Shown: positions 41,594 through 51,133, counted from the stretch's first letter. The stretch: 59,847 nucleotides of DNA from Paraburkholderia bannensis NBRC 103871 (GCF_000685015.1 NZ_BAYA01000024.1:1-59847); one strand, 5' to 3'. Numbers and translations are program-made. Notes: generated from the sequence alone by a model not told the origin.

Positions 41594-42634
41594 ATGGCGC
41601 CTAACCAGCACAATCACGACGAAAATGGCGGACACGGCCATGATCACGACCACGACCATGGCGGTGCTCACGCGGGCCATGACCATGCGGGCCACAGTCA
41701 CGCGGGCCACAGTCACGCAGGCCACAATCATCTGCACGGTGTGACCGACCAGCGCCGCATCGGCGTAGCCTTCGCCATCATCGCGGTCTTCATGATCGTG
41801 GAGATCGTGGGCGGGATCCTGTCGGGATCGTTGGCACTGCTTGCAGATGCGGGCCATATGATCAGCGATACGGCCGCCCTGGGGTTCAGCTGGGCGGCGA
41901 TTCAGTACGGGCGCAGGCCCGCGACCGCGCAGCTCTCCTACGGCTACAAGCGGCTCGAAATTCTGGCCGCATTCGTGAACGGCTGCGCGCTTTTCGTTAT
42001 CGCGGCGTGGATCGTGGTGGAGGCGGTACGACGATTCGCCGAGCCCGTGCCGGTCGTCGGCAAGACCATGCTGATCGTCGCTTTCGCGGGGCTCGCCGCC
42101 AACATCGCGGCGTTTCTGGTGCTGCACGGCGGGAACCGCGAGAACCTCAATGTTCGCGGCGCCTGGCTTCACGTGCTGGGCGACATGCTGGGTTCCGTGG
42201 CCGCCATCGTTGCCGCCGTTGTGATCCTGCTCACAGGCTGGACGCCGATCGATCCGATCCTCTCGATCGTGGTCGCGCTGATCATCCTCAAAAGCGCGTG
42301 GGGCATCGTCAAATCGTCCGCGCATATTCTGCTGGAGGGCACACCCGAGGGCATGAGCCTCGCGGAAATCAAGGCGGACCTGGAGCGCAACGTCGTTGAA
42401 GTCCGCGATGCTCACCATATTCACGCGTGGTCGATTACCAGCGAGCGGCATATGGTGACCCTGCACGTTCACCCGACGCCTGGCATTGCCGCCCGCGAGG
42501 TTGTGCTGGCGGTGCAGCGGCGTCTTGCTACGCAGTTCAATGTCGAGCACGTTACCGTTCAGGTCGAGACCGAAGACTGCATCGACGTGCAGGCCACGCA
42601 TGACCATGGTGAATCCGGGGCGGACTGCCACTAG
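41594..42634 (+). CDS. Cation diffusion facilitator (Zn/Co/Cd exporter)
   Basis: A 346-residue CDF transporter of the ZitB/CzcD group that exchanges cytoplasmic Zn2+ or related ions for protons. The N terminus is very His-rich (residues 6-50). Six membrane helices follow, with metal-site motifs LADAGHMISDTAAL and WLHVLGDMLGS (H-x3-D in each) and the cytoplasmic C-terminal domain (DAHHIHAWSITSERHMVTLHVH). The start MAPNQHNHDENGG is chosen because upstream codons lack character. It is 57 bases behind the TetR gene. Confidence 0.95.
   Translation: MAPNQHNHDENGGHGHDHDHDHGGAHAGHDHAGHSHAGHSHAGHNHLHGVTDQRRIGVAFAIIAVFMIVEIVGGILSGSLALLADAGHMISDTAALGFSWAAIQYGRRPATAQLSYGYKRLEILAAFVNGCALFVIAAWIVVEAVRRFAEPVPVVGKTMLIVAFAGLAANIAAFLVLHGGNRENLNVRGAWLHVLGDMLGSVAAIVAAVVILLTGWTPIDPILSIVVALIILKSAWGIVKSSAHILLEGTPEGMSLAEIKADLERNVVEVRDAHHIHAWSITSERHMVTLHVHPTPGIAAREVVLAVQRRLATQFNVEHVTVQVETEDCIDVQATHDHGESGADCH
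41683..41733. repeat. Tandem 15-bp repeat encoding the histidine-rich loop
   Basis: Near-identical 15-base units (CACGCGGGCCACAGT and variants) encode Ala-Gly-His-x-His repeats in the N terminus of the CDF exporter. Unit length is a multiple of three, so length variation would keep the frame and alter metal-binding capacity. Confidence 0.75.
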
Positions 42635-42667
42635 CTGGGCCAGTTTGTCGTCGCAACGTCTGCTACG

Positions 42668-44884
42668 TCAAAAGCTCCAGAAAAGAAAGCGATGACGCTT
42701 GTGCGCACGAGCTGGTCGCGGCGCATTGCCTCCTGACGACGGTAGCTGGGCACGTCCATCGATGACGCGCGCGCGCAGCGCCATGTCGTAGAACGCGCCG
42801 ACTACGGGCAGGGCGCTGTGGGCGCCTTCACCCCAGTAGTCGTTGCGCAACGTCACGCGTGCGTCGTCGAATCCCACCCACGCACCCGCGACGAGCTGGG
42901 GATGCATCAGGATGAACCAGCTATCCGTATTGTCCTGTGTCGTGCCCGTCTTGCCGGCCACGTCGGCGTGAATGCCGAAGCGTGTCCGGATGTCCTCGCC
43001 GGTACCACGATCGACAACATCGCGCATCACGTCGACCAGCTTGACTGCGGCCACGGTCGGGAGTGCCTGCTGTGGGCCCGTCGCGGGAAACTCGGCGAGC
43101 ACCTTGCCGTCGCGGTCTTCGATGCGCGTCACCATGCGCGGCTCGACATAGGCCCCGCGATTCGCGATCGTGCAATACGCCGACACCATCTCCCTGAGGG
43201 TGACCGGACTGGTGCCGAGCGCGAGCGACGGCACCGGATCAAGAGGGCTTTCGCGCACGCCCATTGCGCGTGCGAGCGCGGCCACTTTCTCGGGCCCTTC
43301 CCGTTGCATGAGCTGGGCGGTGACGCGGTTACGCGAAAATGCAAGGGCATTACGCAGCGTCATCGGGCGACCGGTCGCGGGCTCTGCGTCAGTCGGCTTC
43401 CATACCGCATTGCCCTTCAAGGCGATGGCGACGTTGCGATCGACAATGGTGTCGCCCGGTTGCGCACCGTCCGCAAAAGCGGCTCCGTAGACAAAGGCCT
43501 TGAACGTGGAACCGGGCTGCCGACGCGCCTGCTGCACGTGATCGAACGGCTCGCCCTGAAAGTCGCGGCTGCCGACCCAGGCCTTGATATCGCCGTTGCG
43601 GGGATCCATGGCGACGAACCCAGCCTGAATCTGCGTCTTGCTATGGCAAAGGGCCTCGACAAACGGCGCGTCCTTCGCCAGTTTCCTGATGGCAGCGTCG
43701 TCCGGCAGGCCCGCATCGCGAGCGGCCTTATACCCGGCTGTCTGCCTGATGAACGACTGGAACAGCGCATTGCCCGGCCAGCAGCCCGTACGTTCGTTCC
43801 ACGCGTCATTGGCAATCCATTGCAACTGGTTCGTTTGCCAGGCCACTGCCTGTGCTGCCATCGCCTGAAGCCGCGAATCGATCGTTGTATGCACAACGAG
43901 GCCGTCGGAATAGATGTTGTAGCCGTTGCGGTCTGCCCATGCGGTCAGCCACCGGCGCAACTGCGCCGTGAAGTGCGGAGCCGCGCCCACCGGCTCGGCT
44001 TGCGGCTCGAAATTGACGTTCAGCGGCTGGCGCTGGAGCCACGCGTAGGCGTGCGCGTCAAGCTTGCCGAACTTCACCATCTGCGCGAGTACGGTGTTGC
44101 GACGTTCGAGCGCGCGCTCCGGATTGATGACCGGGTTGTAGGCGCTGTTCGCCTTCAGCATGCCCACGAGCGTCGCGCTCTCCAGGATGTTGAGTTCGGC
44201 GGCGGTTTTACCAAAGTACGTACGCGCAGCCATTTCCACGCCGTACGCATTGTAGAGAAAGGGCACGGTGTTCAGGTACGTCACCAGGATCTCGTCCTTG
44301 CTGTACACGGACTCGATCTTTAGCGCCGTGATCGCTTCCTTGATCTTGCGCGTCAAGGTCGGCGCCCGACCGATCTCTTCCGGATACAGATTGCGTGCGA
44401 GCTGCTGGGTGATCGTGGAGCCGCCCTGGCGACTGCTGGTGAAAGTATGGAGCGCGGCGGCGGCCACGCGCTGGAGGTCGATCCCGTGATGCTGGTAGAA
44501 CCGGTGATCCTCGGTCGCAACCAGCGCGTCCACGACATGAGGCGATATCTGGTTGAGCGAGACCCACTCGCGATTGACGGGCTTGAATTCGGTGAGCACC
44601 TTGCCATCGGCGGAAAGAATCAGCGCGGGACGATCGACGCGCGCCTTGCGGATGTCGCCGAGGTGAGGCGTGAACGGCACGAGCGCCAGTGTGTAGGCGA
44701 GGCAAGCCAGCGGCGGCGCGGCTAGCGCCAATGCGATACCGCGACGCGTCGGGTGGCGAACGCCTTGCAGCGCCGCACGGGCAAGATGGCATTGCTTCGC
44801 GCCGATAACGGCGGCCAGCGAGCGGGCACGGCTCACCCAGCGTGTGCAGAATTCACGAAATAGCGACACATACGGGTGATTCAC
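42668..44884 (-). CDS. Bifunctional class A penicillin-binding protein
   Basis: This 738-residue enzyme polymerises and crosslinks peptidoglycan. A membrane anchor is at about residues 48-70. The GT51 glycosyltransferase domain has the catalytic EDHRFYQHHG (Glu125) and GGSTITQQLARNLYPEE. The transpeptidase domain has GSTFK with the acylated Ser near 456, SRN in LAFSRNRVT, and KTGTT near 646. The GTG at 44884 is preferred over an upstream TTG, but both lack a clear ribosome-binding site. It is shorter than housekeeping PBP1a (about 800-850), so it is probably an accessory paralogue. Confidence 0.94.
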   Translation of the reverse strand: MNHPYVSLFREFCTRWVSRARSLAAVIGAKQCHLARAALQGVRHPTRRGIALALAAPPLACLAYTLALVPFTPHLGDIRKARVDRPALILSADGKVLTEFKPVNREWVSLNQISPHVVDALVATEDHRFYQHHGIDLQRVAAAALHTFTSSRQGGSTITQQLARNLYPEEIGRAPTLTRKIKEAITALKIESVYSKDEILVTYLNTVPFLYNAYGVEMAARTYFGKTAAELNILESATLVGMLKANSAYNPVINPERALERRNTVLAQMVKFGKLDAHAYAWLQRQPLNVNFEPQAEPVGAAPHFTAQLRRWLTAWADRNGYNIYSDGLVVHTTIDSRLQAMAAQAVAWQTNQLQWIANDAWNERTGCWPGNALFQSFIRQTAGYKAARDAGLPDDAAIRKLAKDAPFVEALCHSKTQIQAGFVAMDPRNGDIKAWVGSRDFQGEPFDHVQQARRQPGSTFKAFVYGAAFADGAQPGDTIVDRNVAIALKGNAVWKPTDAEPATGRPMTLRNALAFSRNRVTAQLMQREGPEKVAALARAMGVRESPLDPVPSLALGTSPVTLREMVSAYCTIANRGAYVEPRMVTRIEDRDGKVLAEFPATGPQQALPTVAAVKLVDVMRDVVDRGTGEDIRTRFGIHADVAGKTGTTQDNTDSWFILMHPQLVAGAWVGFDDARVTLRNDYWGEGAHSALPVVGAFYDMALRARVIDGRAQLPSSGGNAPRPARAHKRHRFLFWSF

Positions 44885-45264
44885 GGCGGCTGCGCTCTGG
44901 ACGAAAAGCGCGGATCGTACCAAAGTGCAATGGCGTTTTTGGCCGCAAAACGGGCTTGTGTGCCTGCGGTTAACAGTTGATTACACTTGTTTCGAAATTG
45001 TGGCGGGACGCGTGACGCGGTGCGGAGGAGGGAGCGACTGGCCTGCTGGAGACTTGTGCGCCGCGCAGGTGGGGTTATCGCGTACTGGAGCGATGGTCTC
45101 TGCGCAAGACCCGGCATGAAATGCGCATGGATAGTTCGGCAGCGTAGCGCCTGAAGGCCACAGCAAGAATCGGAGTGTTGAACCGCGACAGATTGCCTAT
45201 TCTTGCGCTCAGGTTATCGAATGGCTTCGGTGACCTTTCCGAAACGAACTGTCAGGATACCGAA
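44885..45264. other. Gene-free divergent gap
   Basis: This 380-base gap separates the divergent penicillin-binding protein and SnoaL-like genes. No operator, hairpin, RNA gene or promoter motif of conviction was recognised. Confidence 0.5.
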
Positions 45265-45726
45265 ATGAGTAAAGAAGACGACAACAAGGCAATCGTCGGC
45301 CGCTGGTTCACAGAGTTCTGGGGCAAGAACCCCAATCTGGCGGTCATCGATGAAATCGCTGCGCCCGACATGCTGCTGCATTATTCGCTGCACGAGCCGC
45401 GGCGCGGCCGGGAAGACATTCGGGCGTTCATGACCGACTTCCGCAATGCATTCCCCGATCTCAATTTTTGGGGAACGGCCGACCTGATCGCCGAAGGCGA
45501 TTATGTCGTGGGCCAGTGGGAAGGCGGGGGCACCCACACCGGGCCGGCCCACGATGACTTCCTGATGGGCGGCCTGCCCGCCGCCACTGGCCGCAAGATG
45601 CACTTCACGGGCACCACGGTGTTGAAGGTGCTGAACGGCAAGATCGTGGAAGAACGTGGTCTGGACGATGGCGTCGCCGCGCTGAGCCAGCTTGGCCTGA
45701 TCAAGGTCGCGACGAGCGACTCATGA
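45265..45726 (+). CDS. SnoaL-like (polyketide cyclase/NTF2-fold) protein
   Basis: The 153-residue product has the SnoaL pattern: IVGRWFTEFWGKNPNLAVIDEIAAPD, a middle region RGREDIRAFMTDFRNAFPDL, and strands VGQWEGGGTHTG and HFTGTTVLKVLNGKIVEE. The fold serves cyclases, isomerases and small hydrolases, so the reaction is not known. The ATG is chosen at the family N terminus; it stands alone on this strand. Confidence 0.88.
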   Translation: MSKEDDNKAIVGRWFTEFWGKNPNLAVIDEIAAPDMLLHYSLHEPRRGREDIRAFMTDFRNAFPDLNFWGTADLIAEGDYVVGQWEGGGTHTGPAHDDFLMGGLPAATGRKMHFTGTTVLKVLNGKIVEERGLDDGVAALSQLGLIKVATSDS

Positions 45727-45900
45727 CCGACAGCGGCGTGCGCCGACTACGCATCATAGGGACTCCGAAGTAGTGACGGCGTAGCGCGTATGCTTCGTTT
45801 TCATCGGGTTGTTATCGCGTGCGGCGCTGGGCCCGGAGGCCCAGCGCTGGCGTGTCGACTGCCTTAGCCCATTTCAAGTAGACATGCGCTTGTTCCACGC

Positions 45901-46461
45901 TCATTCGAGAAACACGTACTCCGCGAGATAGGGGCTACGTCCTTCCTCGCCCTCGTGTGCGCAGGCTTGCGTGGGGGCCGCGCCGCCGTGCGTGGCAAGC
46001 CGCTGCACGTAACGTACCTTGCTCAGGAACCCAGGGCCGCCCGCATTGGTGGTCGAGAGGAGCAGCATGGGGATCGCCGCACCGTCGTCGGGATTGGGTG
46101 CGTGCTGCAGCAGCTTGCCAGTAATCCGGCTTCCGTCCGGCGCTTCCCACGACGGCCCTGCGCCGTGCCTGACGACGAGCTGGCCGGAGGCGTCGTACAG
46201 ATCGGCTTGCGGTGCCTGAAAGCTCCACGTCAGTTGATTAGCGGCGTCGCGCTTGCAGACGTAGATCTGCACGCCCGATGCCTTGAGTGCAGCCACCACG
46301 TGGGTTGCGTCGGCGGGCTGCAGCGCGCCCGGCGCCGGCGTCTGGGCGTGTGCTAGCGAAATCGCCAGGCTGCCGAGCAGCGCCGTCGCAATCGCGCAGG
46401 TGCGCCGCGTTGCCGGGCGGGAGCCAGGGCCGCCTCTACGAATCGAATGGGTCATGCGCAT
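45901..46461 (-). CDS. DUF3455 exported protein
   Basis: The 186-residue product has a Tat- or Sec-like signal (twin-Arg-containing RRGGPGSRPATRR, hydrophobic stretch, LAHA). A DUF3455 domain follows: GVQIYVCKRDAANQLTWSFQAPQADLYD, HGAGPSWEAPDGSRITGKL and FLSKVRYVQRLATHGG with the final Cys pair region TQACAHEGE. The function of this periplasmic family is unknown. Confidence 0.9.
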   Translation of the reverse strand: MRMTHSIRRGGPGSRPATRRTCAIATALLGSLAISLAHAQTPAPGALQPADATHVVAALKASGVQIYVCKRDAANQLTWSFQAPQADLYDASGQLVVRHGAGPSWEAPDGSRITGKLLQHAPNPDDGAAIPMLLLSTTNAGGPGFLSKVRYVQRLATHGGAAPTQACAHEGEEGRSPYLAEYVFLE

Positions 46462-46672
46462 CGTCCTCGATAAATGTCTCAGCGTATCGGCCGATCATAC
46501 CGGGAAACCGCGGAGAGACGCGGGCGCAGCGGAGCACCGTGAGGACGCCCTCGTGACATCTCCCGTTATCGGCAAGGACATGCCGATAAGCAACCAGGAA
46601 CAACGACGCGCGATGGAAAAGAATTTAAAGGGCGCTCGTATATTGCCGTTAACACGTCAATGTGCCAACGGA

Positions 46673-47524
46673 ATGAGAGGACGGGGAGTGCGTAGCAACA
46701 GGAAGAAGACGGCCGAAATTAAAGCAATGGTGGTGATCGTGGGGTGCACGTTGGTCGCTCAGGCAGCCCATGCGAACAAGGCGATCAAGGATAGTCCCGG
46801 CGCTGAAGTCCATCGCGCCAGGGGCCACCACGTCGTGCACGCCGCTCATCCGATGACCGTGCCGTCGTCACACGAACACCGGAGGCCTGCGCATTCGCAG
46901 CACATCGGGCGAGCGAAGCACGAGGAACGTGTGCAACACAATCGAGTGGTGACGGCCCATTCGGGCGGGCGAAAATATACGCATCGTGTGCGGATTCAAA
47001 AGCACTCTGTGCACCACGGTTCATGGGCACCACGAGAGGTCTATCACGCTCAACGGGCGCCGGTTGTTCAAGAACCGTGGGCCGACCAGACGCCACACGC
47101 TCCTACATGGGTTCTACCGCAAGTCTGCAACCAGGTGTTGAACTACACTGGCGCATGCCAACCCGCGGTGCTGGAGAGTTTGCGCGTTCTCGGTGTCCAG
47201 GCGCCTAAGGTGGAAGATCGCGGACAGATGGCCCAACATCTCCAGTCGATTCTGGATCACGATGGACTGGAACAGGTGCAGGCCCAATGCCAATCTGTGC
47301 TGGCTGAAGACCAGCGAAAGATTAGCGGGCTTCAAACGCTGTTGGCGCGAGCCCATGTTGTCCCCCCGGATGATTGCTCCCGGGAGATCCAGAATCTTGC
47401 GGCCCAGCAACTGACGGTGCAGATCACTGCGGTTCAGGCCCAGCCCGCGTCTGTCGCCACCGGTGCGTCTGACGTTGCTCAGGCGCCTGTGGCGGCGTCC
47501 GAAATACAGAACGCGCAGCCATAG
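46673..47524 (+). CDS. Histidine-rich exported orphan protein
   Basis: The 283-residue product is not recognised. A basic N terminus and hydrophobic stretch (IKAMVVIVGCTLVAQAAHA) look like a Sec signal. The next ~100 residues are rich in His, Arg and Val (RARGHHVVHAAHP, HEHRRPAHSQHIGRAKH), suggesting metal binding or binding to a charged polymer. The C-terminal part has four spaced Cys (VCNQVLNYTGACQPAVL, QAQCQSVL, DDCSREI) and a coiled-coil tendency. The start could also be ATG at 46613. The frame continues after the TAG stop (see next entry). Confidence 0.6.
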   Translation: MRGRGVRSNRKKTAEIKAMVVIVGCTLVAQAAHANKAIKDSPGAEVHRARGHHVVHAAHPMTVPSSHEHRRPAHSQHIGRAKHEERVQHNRVVTAHSGGRKYTHRVRIQKHSVHHGSWAPREVYHAQRAPVVQEPWADQTPHAPTWVLPQVCNQVLNYTGACQPAVLESLRVLGVQAPKVEDRGQMAQHLQSILDHDGLEQVQAQCQSVLAEDQRKISGLQTLLARAHVVPPDDCSREIQNLAAQQLTVQITAVQAQPASVATGASDVAQAPVAASEIQNAQP

Positions 47525-47707
47525 AAACAGATCGGTCTGGTCGACGGAGAAGCGCCGCTTGACGCGCAGATGCTGATCCGATGGGAGCGCACTCAGACCA
47601 TCTGGAATCTCGAACTTCGACAGGCGAACGGGTTGCCGCCGTTCGCCGACTGTGAAGCCGTGTGGGAGGCGCTGATCGTTTGCCAGTTAAAAGCGGCTGG
47701 CCATTGA
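47525..47707 (+). other. Open in-frame coding-like tail after the TAG stop
   Basis: Sixty codons follow the amber stop of the histidine-rich gene in the same frame and end at TGA. The composition looks coding (Trp-rich; RWERTQTIWNLELRQANG, then FADCEAVWEALI) with G/C-rich third positions. It could be the relic of a separate gene or a readthrough extension. The family was not recognised. Confidence 0.4.
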
Positions 47708-47923
47708 ATAGGGCATGTCGACCTGAAGCGGACTGTGGGGTTTGCCGGTAGCGGCCGTTCATCGTTGGAAGGGTAGCTCTCTCACATCAAACGACACGAT
47801 AATGAACGCGCAAGATGAACGCGCAAGAGTTTGAGGAGTTGTTCGAAGTAACGGTCGTAAAGCACCTGATCAACGAGGGCTTTCACCGTGAAGGAAAAGC
47901 CTGTACATGACGGCAAAGCGTCT

Positions 47924-48778
47924 TCACTTCGGATTTCCTTTTTTCTTTTCATCTTTGCAATCTTGTCGGGGCGCCGAGCTGTCGGCCTTATAGCGCCCCG
48001 GCGTTTCTCCCGTCGCTCGCCTGAACATCTCGATGAATGCGCTGACGTTATCGTAACCAAGCTCGAATGCGATGGCCGTCACACTGACGCCCTCCGCGAC
48101 GAGCTCCAGCGCGCGTAAGAGTCTTGCCTGCTGGCGCCACTGCGCGAAGCTCATCCCGGTCTCGGCGATGAAACGCCGGCTCAACGTACGCGGTGACAAG
48201 CCGGCCCACGCAGCCCACTCTTCCAGACGCCGCGAGTCGGAGAGATTGCTCGCAAGCGCATCGGTGATGCGTGCGAGCCGCGCGTCCTGAGGAGCAGGCA
48301 GCCGCAATAGCTCGGCGGGCGCGGCAGCCACTTCGTCGACGATCACTTCGGCGATGCGGGTCTGTTGCACGTCGAGCGTCGCGCCGGGCCAGGTCGCTGC
48401 GCGATGCACGGCCTCTCGCAGCAGCGCAGTCGTGCGGATCGCCCGCGGCAACGCGGGCAGATCCGCACAGCGCGCCTCCGCGATGAATACGCTCCATCCA
48501 GAGAACGGGCCGTGGGAACGCACGGCATGCGCACAATGCGGGGGAATCCAGATCGCGTGAATCGCCGGCACGACCCACTGCTCAAGCTTCACGGTCACGG
48601 ACACCAGGCCGCTCAACGCGCCCATCAACTGACCGCGCGCATGGTGGTGCATGGACGTTTCGCGAGGCTCGCTCTGCGTCAGTTCGGCCGCCGCGAGAAA
48701 TGGGCCATCGGGCGACAGCACGAGATCGGGGCGAATCAGCGGCTGGGTCGTTGACGGCGAATGAGTCGGATCGGGCAT
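47924..48778 (-). CDS. AraC-family regulator with N-terminal cupin
   Basis: The 284-residue product has a cupin-like sensor (SMHHHARGQLMGALSGLVSVTV, WIPPHCAHAVRSHG) and a C-terminal AraC double helix-turn-helix (SRRLEEWAAWAGLSPRTLSRRF, then VTAIAFELGYDNVSAFIEMFRRATGETPGRY). This layout is typical of the NimR-like subgroup. It diverges from the 90-residue orphan and oxidoreductase genes and probably regulates them. Confidence 0.92.
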   Translation of the reverse strand: MPDPTHSPSTTQPLIRPDLVLSPDGPFLAAAELTQSEPRETSMHHHARGQLMGALSGLVSVTVKLEQWVVPAIHAIWIPPHCAHAVRSHGPFSGWSVFIAEARCADLPALPRAIRTTALLREAVHRAATWPGATLDVQQTRIAEVIVDEVAAAPAELLRLPAPQDARLARITDALASNLSDSRRLEEWAAWAGLSPRTLSRRFIAETGMSFAQWRQQARLLRALELVAEGVSVTAIAFELGYDNVSAFIEMFRRATGETPGRYKADSSAPRQDCKDEKKKGNPK

Positions 48779-48877
48779 CGTAGCGTGGCCGGAAATCGGT
48801 ATCGAATGTCATTTATACCGGAGTCGCGCCGCCGCTGCACGCCTAGACTGAGAGCGTCCTTACACAGGAGAGATCCG

Positions 48878-49150
48878 ATGCGAGCTGCACAACTTCTGCC
48901 CGATCATCTGAATACCGGTGATTTCAACGGCGTGACTGTCCGCAAGGGGACAGTCGGCGCCTTCCTTATCAACGCTCGCGTGTGGGCCGATCGCAGCGTC
49001 GACGACGCGGCGCGCGCGAACGCTGCTGCCGATATCGTCGACGCACTGCCGGCGTTGCGCGCGCTCGGTCTATTTGAGGTGCTCGATGTCCGCGATCCTG
49101 CGCTGCGCAAGTTGATTGACGAACACGCTTCGAATGAGGTCCGCGCATGA
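48878..49150 (+). CDS. Small orphan protein upstream of oxidoreductase
   Basis: A 90-residue soluble protein of unknown function. It starts MRAAQLLPDHLNTGDFNGVTVRKGT and has helical segments such as ANAAADIVDALPALRALGLFEV. A clear ribosome-binding site (ACAGGAGAG) precedes the ATG. Its stop overlaps the start of the oxidoreductase gene (ATGA), so the two are translated together. Confidence 0.8.
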   Translation: MRAAQLLPDHLNTGDFNGVTVRKGTVGAFLINARVWADRSVDDAARANAAADIVDALPALRALGLFEVLDVRDPALRKLIDEHASNEVRA

Positions 49151-50100
49151 AGGCCGCTGTTGTCACTCACAAGGGCGTGGCCCCGGTCTATGCATCCTTC
49201 GACGAACCGGCACCGGTTGCCGGTCATACGCTGGTCAATGTCAGCGCGTCGGCGTTAAGTCACGTGACCCGTTCGCGCGCCTCCGGCACGCATTACTCGT
49301 CCACGGGCGAGTTTCCGTTCGTGGCGGGTGTGGACGGTGTCGGACGACGGGCGGACGGCTCACCGGTCTATTTCTTTGCGCCAGCGGCGCCGTTTGGCGG
49401 CCTCGCCGAACGCACGCTCGTCCCTGACTCGCACTGCGTGACGCTGCCCGACGCGCTGGCGCCCCATCTTGCCGCCGCGCTGGCTATTCCGGGCATGTCA
49501 TCGTGGGCGGCACTCACGGAGCGAGCCAGGCTTGTTCGCGGCGAGACGGTGTTGATCAACGGCGCGACCGGCGCATCGGGCAGCCCCGCGGTGCAGATCG
49601 CGAAGCATCTTGGAGCGTCGAAGGTCATCGCGACCGGCCGGCATCAACCGACGCTCGACGCGCTCCACGCTTTGGGCGCCGACAATGTGATCTCGCTTGA
49701 GCAGGAAGAGCGCGCGTTGAGCGATGCGCTCGAACCGCACTTCCGTGCGGGCGTTGATGTGGTGCTCGACTATCTATGGGGCGAGAGCGCACGTGCATTG
49801 CTGATTGGCGCGGCGAAAGGACTGCCTGATGCCTATCCACTTCGCGTTGTGCAGATCGGCTCGATTGCGGGGAGCGCGCTTGAATTGCCGAGCGCCGCCT
49901 TGCGCGCATCGGCAATCACGCTGATGGGCAGTGGGATCGGCAGCGTACCCCTCACACGATTGCTGTACTCAGTGGAACAGGTATTGCACGCTGCTATACC
50001 CGCGCGTCTGGAGATCGCGACGCACAGCGCGCCGCTTGCCGACATCGCCTCGCAGTGGGGGCAAGCGGAGCGCCGTGAACGCGTCGTGATGACGATGTGA
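49147..50100 (+). CDS. Zinc-type alcohol dehydrogenase / quinone oxidoreductase
   Basis: The 317-residue product is a medium-chain dehydrogenase of the quinone-oxidoreductase type. It has the GroES-like N-domain (FPFVAGVDGVGRRADG) and the Rossmann part with GETVLINGATGASGSPAVQIAKHLGA, then VIATGRHQPTLDALHALGAD. No zinc-binding cysteine cluster is visible, consistent with NADPH:quinone reductases. It is coupled to the small gene upstream and is likely controlled by the divergent AraC regulator. Confidence 0.92.
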   Translation: MKAAVVTHKGVAPVYASFDEPAPVAGHTLVNVSASALSHVTRSRASGTHYSSTGEFPFVAGVDGVGRRADGSPVYFFAPAAPFGGLAERTLVPDSHCVTLPDALAPHLAAALAIPGMSSWAALTERARLVRGETVLINGATGASGSPAVQIAKHLGASKVIATGRHQPTLDALHALGADNVISLEQEERALSDALEPHFRAGVDVVLDYLWGESARALLIGAAKGLPDAYPLRVVQIGSIAGSALELPSAALRASAITLMGSGIGSVPLTRLLYSVEQVLHAAIPARLEIATHSAPLADIASQWGQAERRERVVMTM

Positions 50101-50287
50101 CTGATGTAACGGACGTGCGCTTCCATCCATCCGTGGGGGAGGGAAGCGCATGGGCTGCTGAGTTGGGCGCGCTTAGACCTCACGCGGTCAGCACCCAGTC
50201 TGGTCAATCCAGAGCTGTAATCAATCGACAGAGCAATGCAGTTCCCGGCATGCGCACTGTCCCGTATGTTGCCGCTTATAGCAATAA

Positions 50288-50493
50288 TACGAACGCGCCT
50301 ACCTGTTCGAGCACCGCTTCAACCCGAACTGGCAGTTCAAGCAAAATTTCCGCTACTCGCATCTGGACTTGAGCAATCAGGCATTGTTTGGCTACAGCAT
50401 GAGCGCCGATCAGCAGACCATCCAGCCCACGTTCATGAACGCGAACTTCACGGCGGCGCTGTTCGATCTGCGCCAGAACAACGCGCCCCGGCT
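50288..50493 (+). pseudogene. Relic of a TonB-dependent siderophore receptor
   Basis: One frame reads as an internal beta-barrel piece of a FpvA/FhuE-type receptor: ERAYLFEHRFNPNWQFKQNF, then RYSHLDLSNQALFGYSMSAD and PTFMNANFTAALFD. A stop lies just upstream and similarity ends near 50491, so only about 65 codons of a 700-codon gene remain. The rest of 50101-50707 shows no gene. Confidence 0.75.
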
Positions 50494-50707
50494 AAAGTCA
50501 GTGACCAGCCCCGCCGTGGTCAATCGGCAAGCGTGTCCGGGTGGCTGATTCTGGCCGGTTAGGGCCTCGTGCGCCTTGCGCCGGGAAGTACGCTTTCAGC
50601 GTGGTGCGTAAAAATATATTCAAGTAAACAGCATCTGACAAAGGGACAACCAGGTAACTCGCTAGCGACGACTCGATGACGCGAAGTTTGGTTGCCTGCA
50701 TCGCGTC

Positions 50708-51133
50708 CTAAGCAACGAGTGACTTCTTCAAAAAAATCTTGGAGTGACCAATGGGAAAATCAGGCAACTCGGCAAATTGTACATAGCCGAGTCTTTCATA
50801 AAATGGCCTTGCCTGAAAATCATGAGTGTCGAGCCACGCACTATGGCATTCACGTGATCGCGCTTCCTTTTCGGCCAATTGCATGAGACGCGTACCTACA
50901 CCATTGCCACGAGCCTGGGCGGGGACAACGAGTAGGTCAATATGAAGCCAGCCGTACGCTGTTCCACCCCACAGGCCACCGACGATCTTTTCCTCGCCGT
51001 CTGTCAGGATGACTGCAAGTGGACGGAAATTGATTGGGCCGGCCTGGCTTTCATTGAATCGGACAAGTGGCCCTGCAATCTGCTGTCGAACGCTTGCGTC
51101 CGCTGCATCCGTCACTGTGTAGTTGAATGTCAT
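50708..51133 (-). CDS. GNAT-family N-acetyltransferase
   Basis: The 141-residue product has the GNAT core: IVGGLWGGTAYGWLHIDLLVVPAQARGNGVGTRLMQLAEKEA, in which ARGNGVG is the acetyl-CoA pyrophosphate loop, and the C-terminal TXDFQARPFYERLGYVQF strand-helix. It is an isolated member of the 'GNAT, alone' type often found beside toxins or stress genes; the substrate is unknown. Confidence 0.9.
   Translation of the reverse strand: MTFNYTVTDAADASVRQQIAGPLVRFNESQAGPINFRPLAVILTDGEEKIVGGLWGGTAYGWLHIDLLVVPAQARGNGVGTRLMQLAEKEARSRECHSAWLDTHDFQARPFYERLGYVQFAELPDFPIGHSKIFLKKSLVA

Noticed and set aside
41683..41733. Short tandem repeats considered as a CRISPR-like array
   Set aside because: The units are directly adjacent without spacers and lie inside the coding region of a metal exporter.
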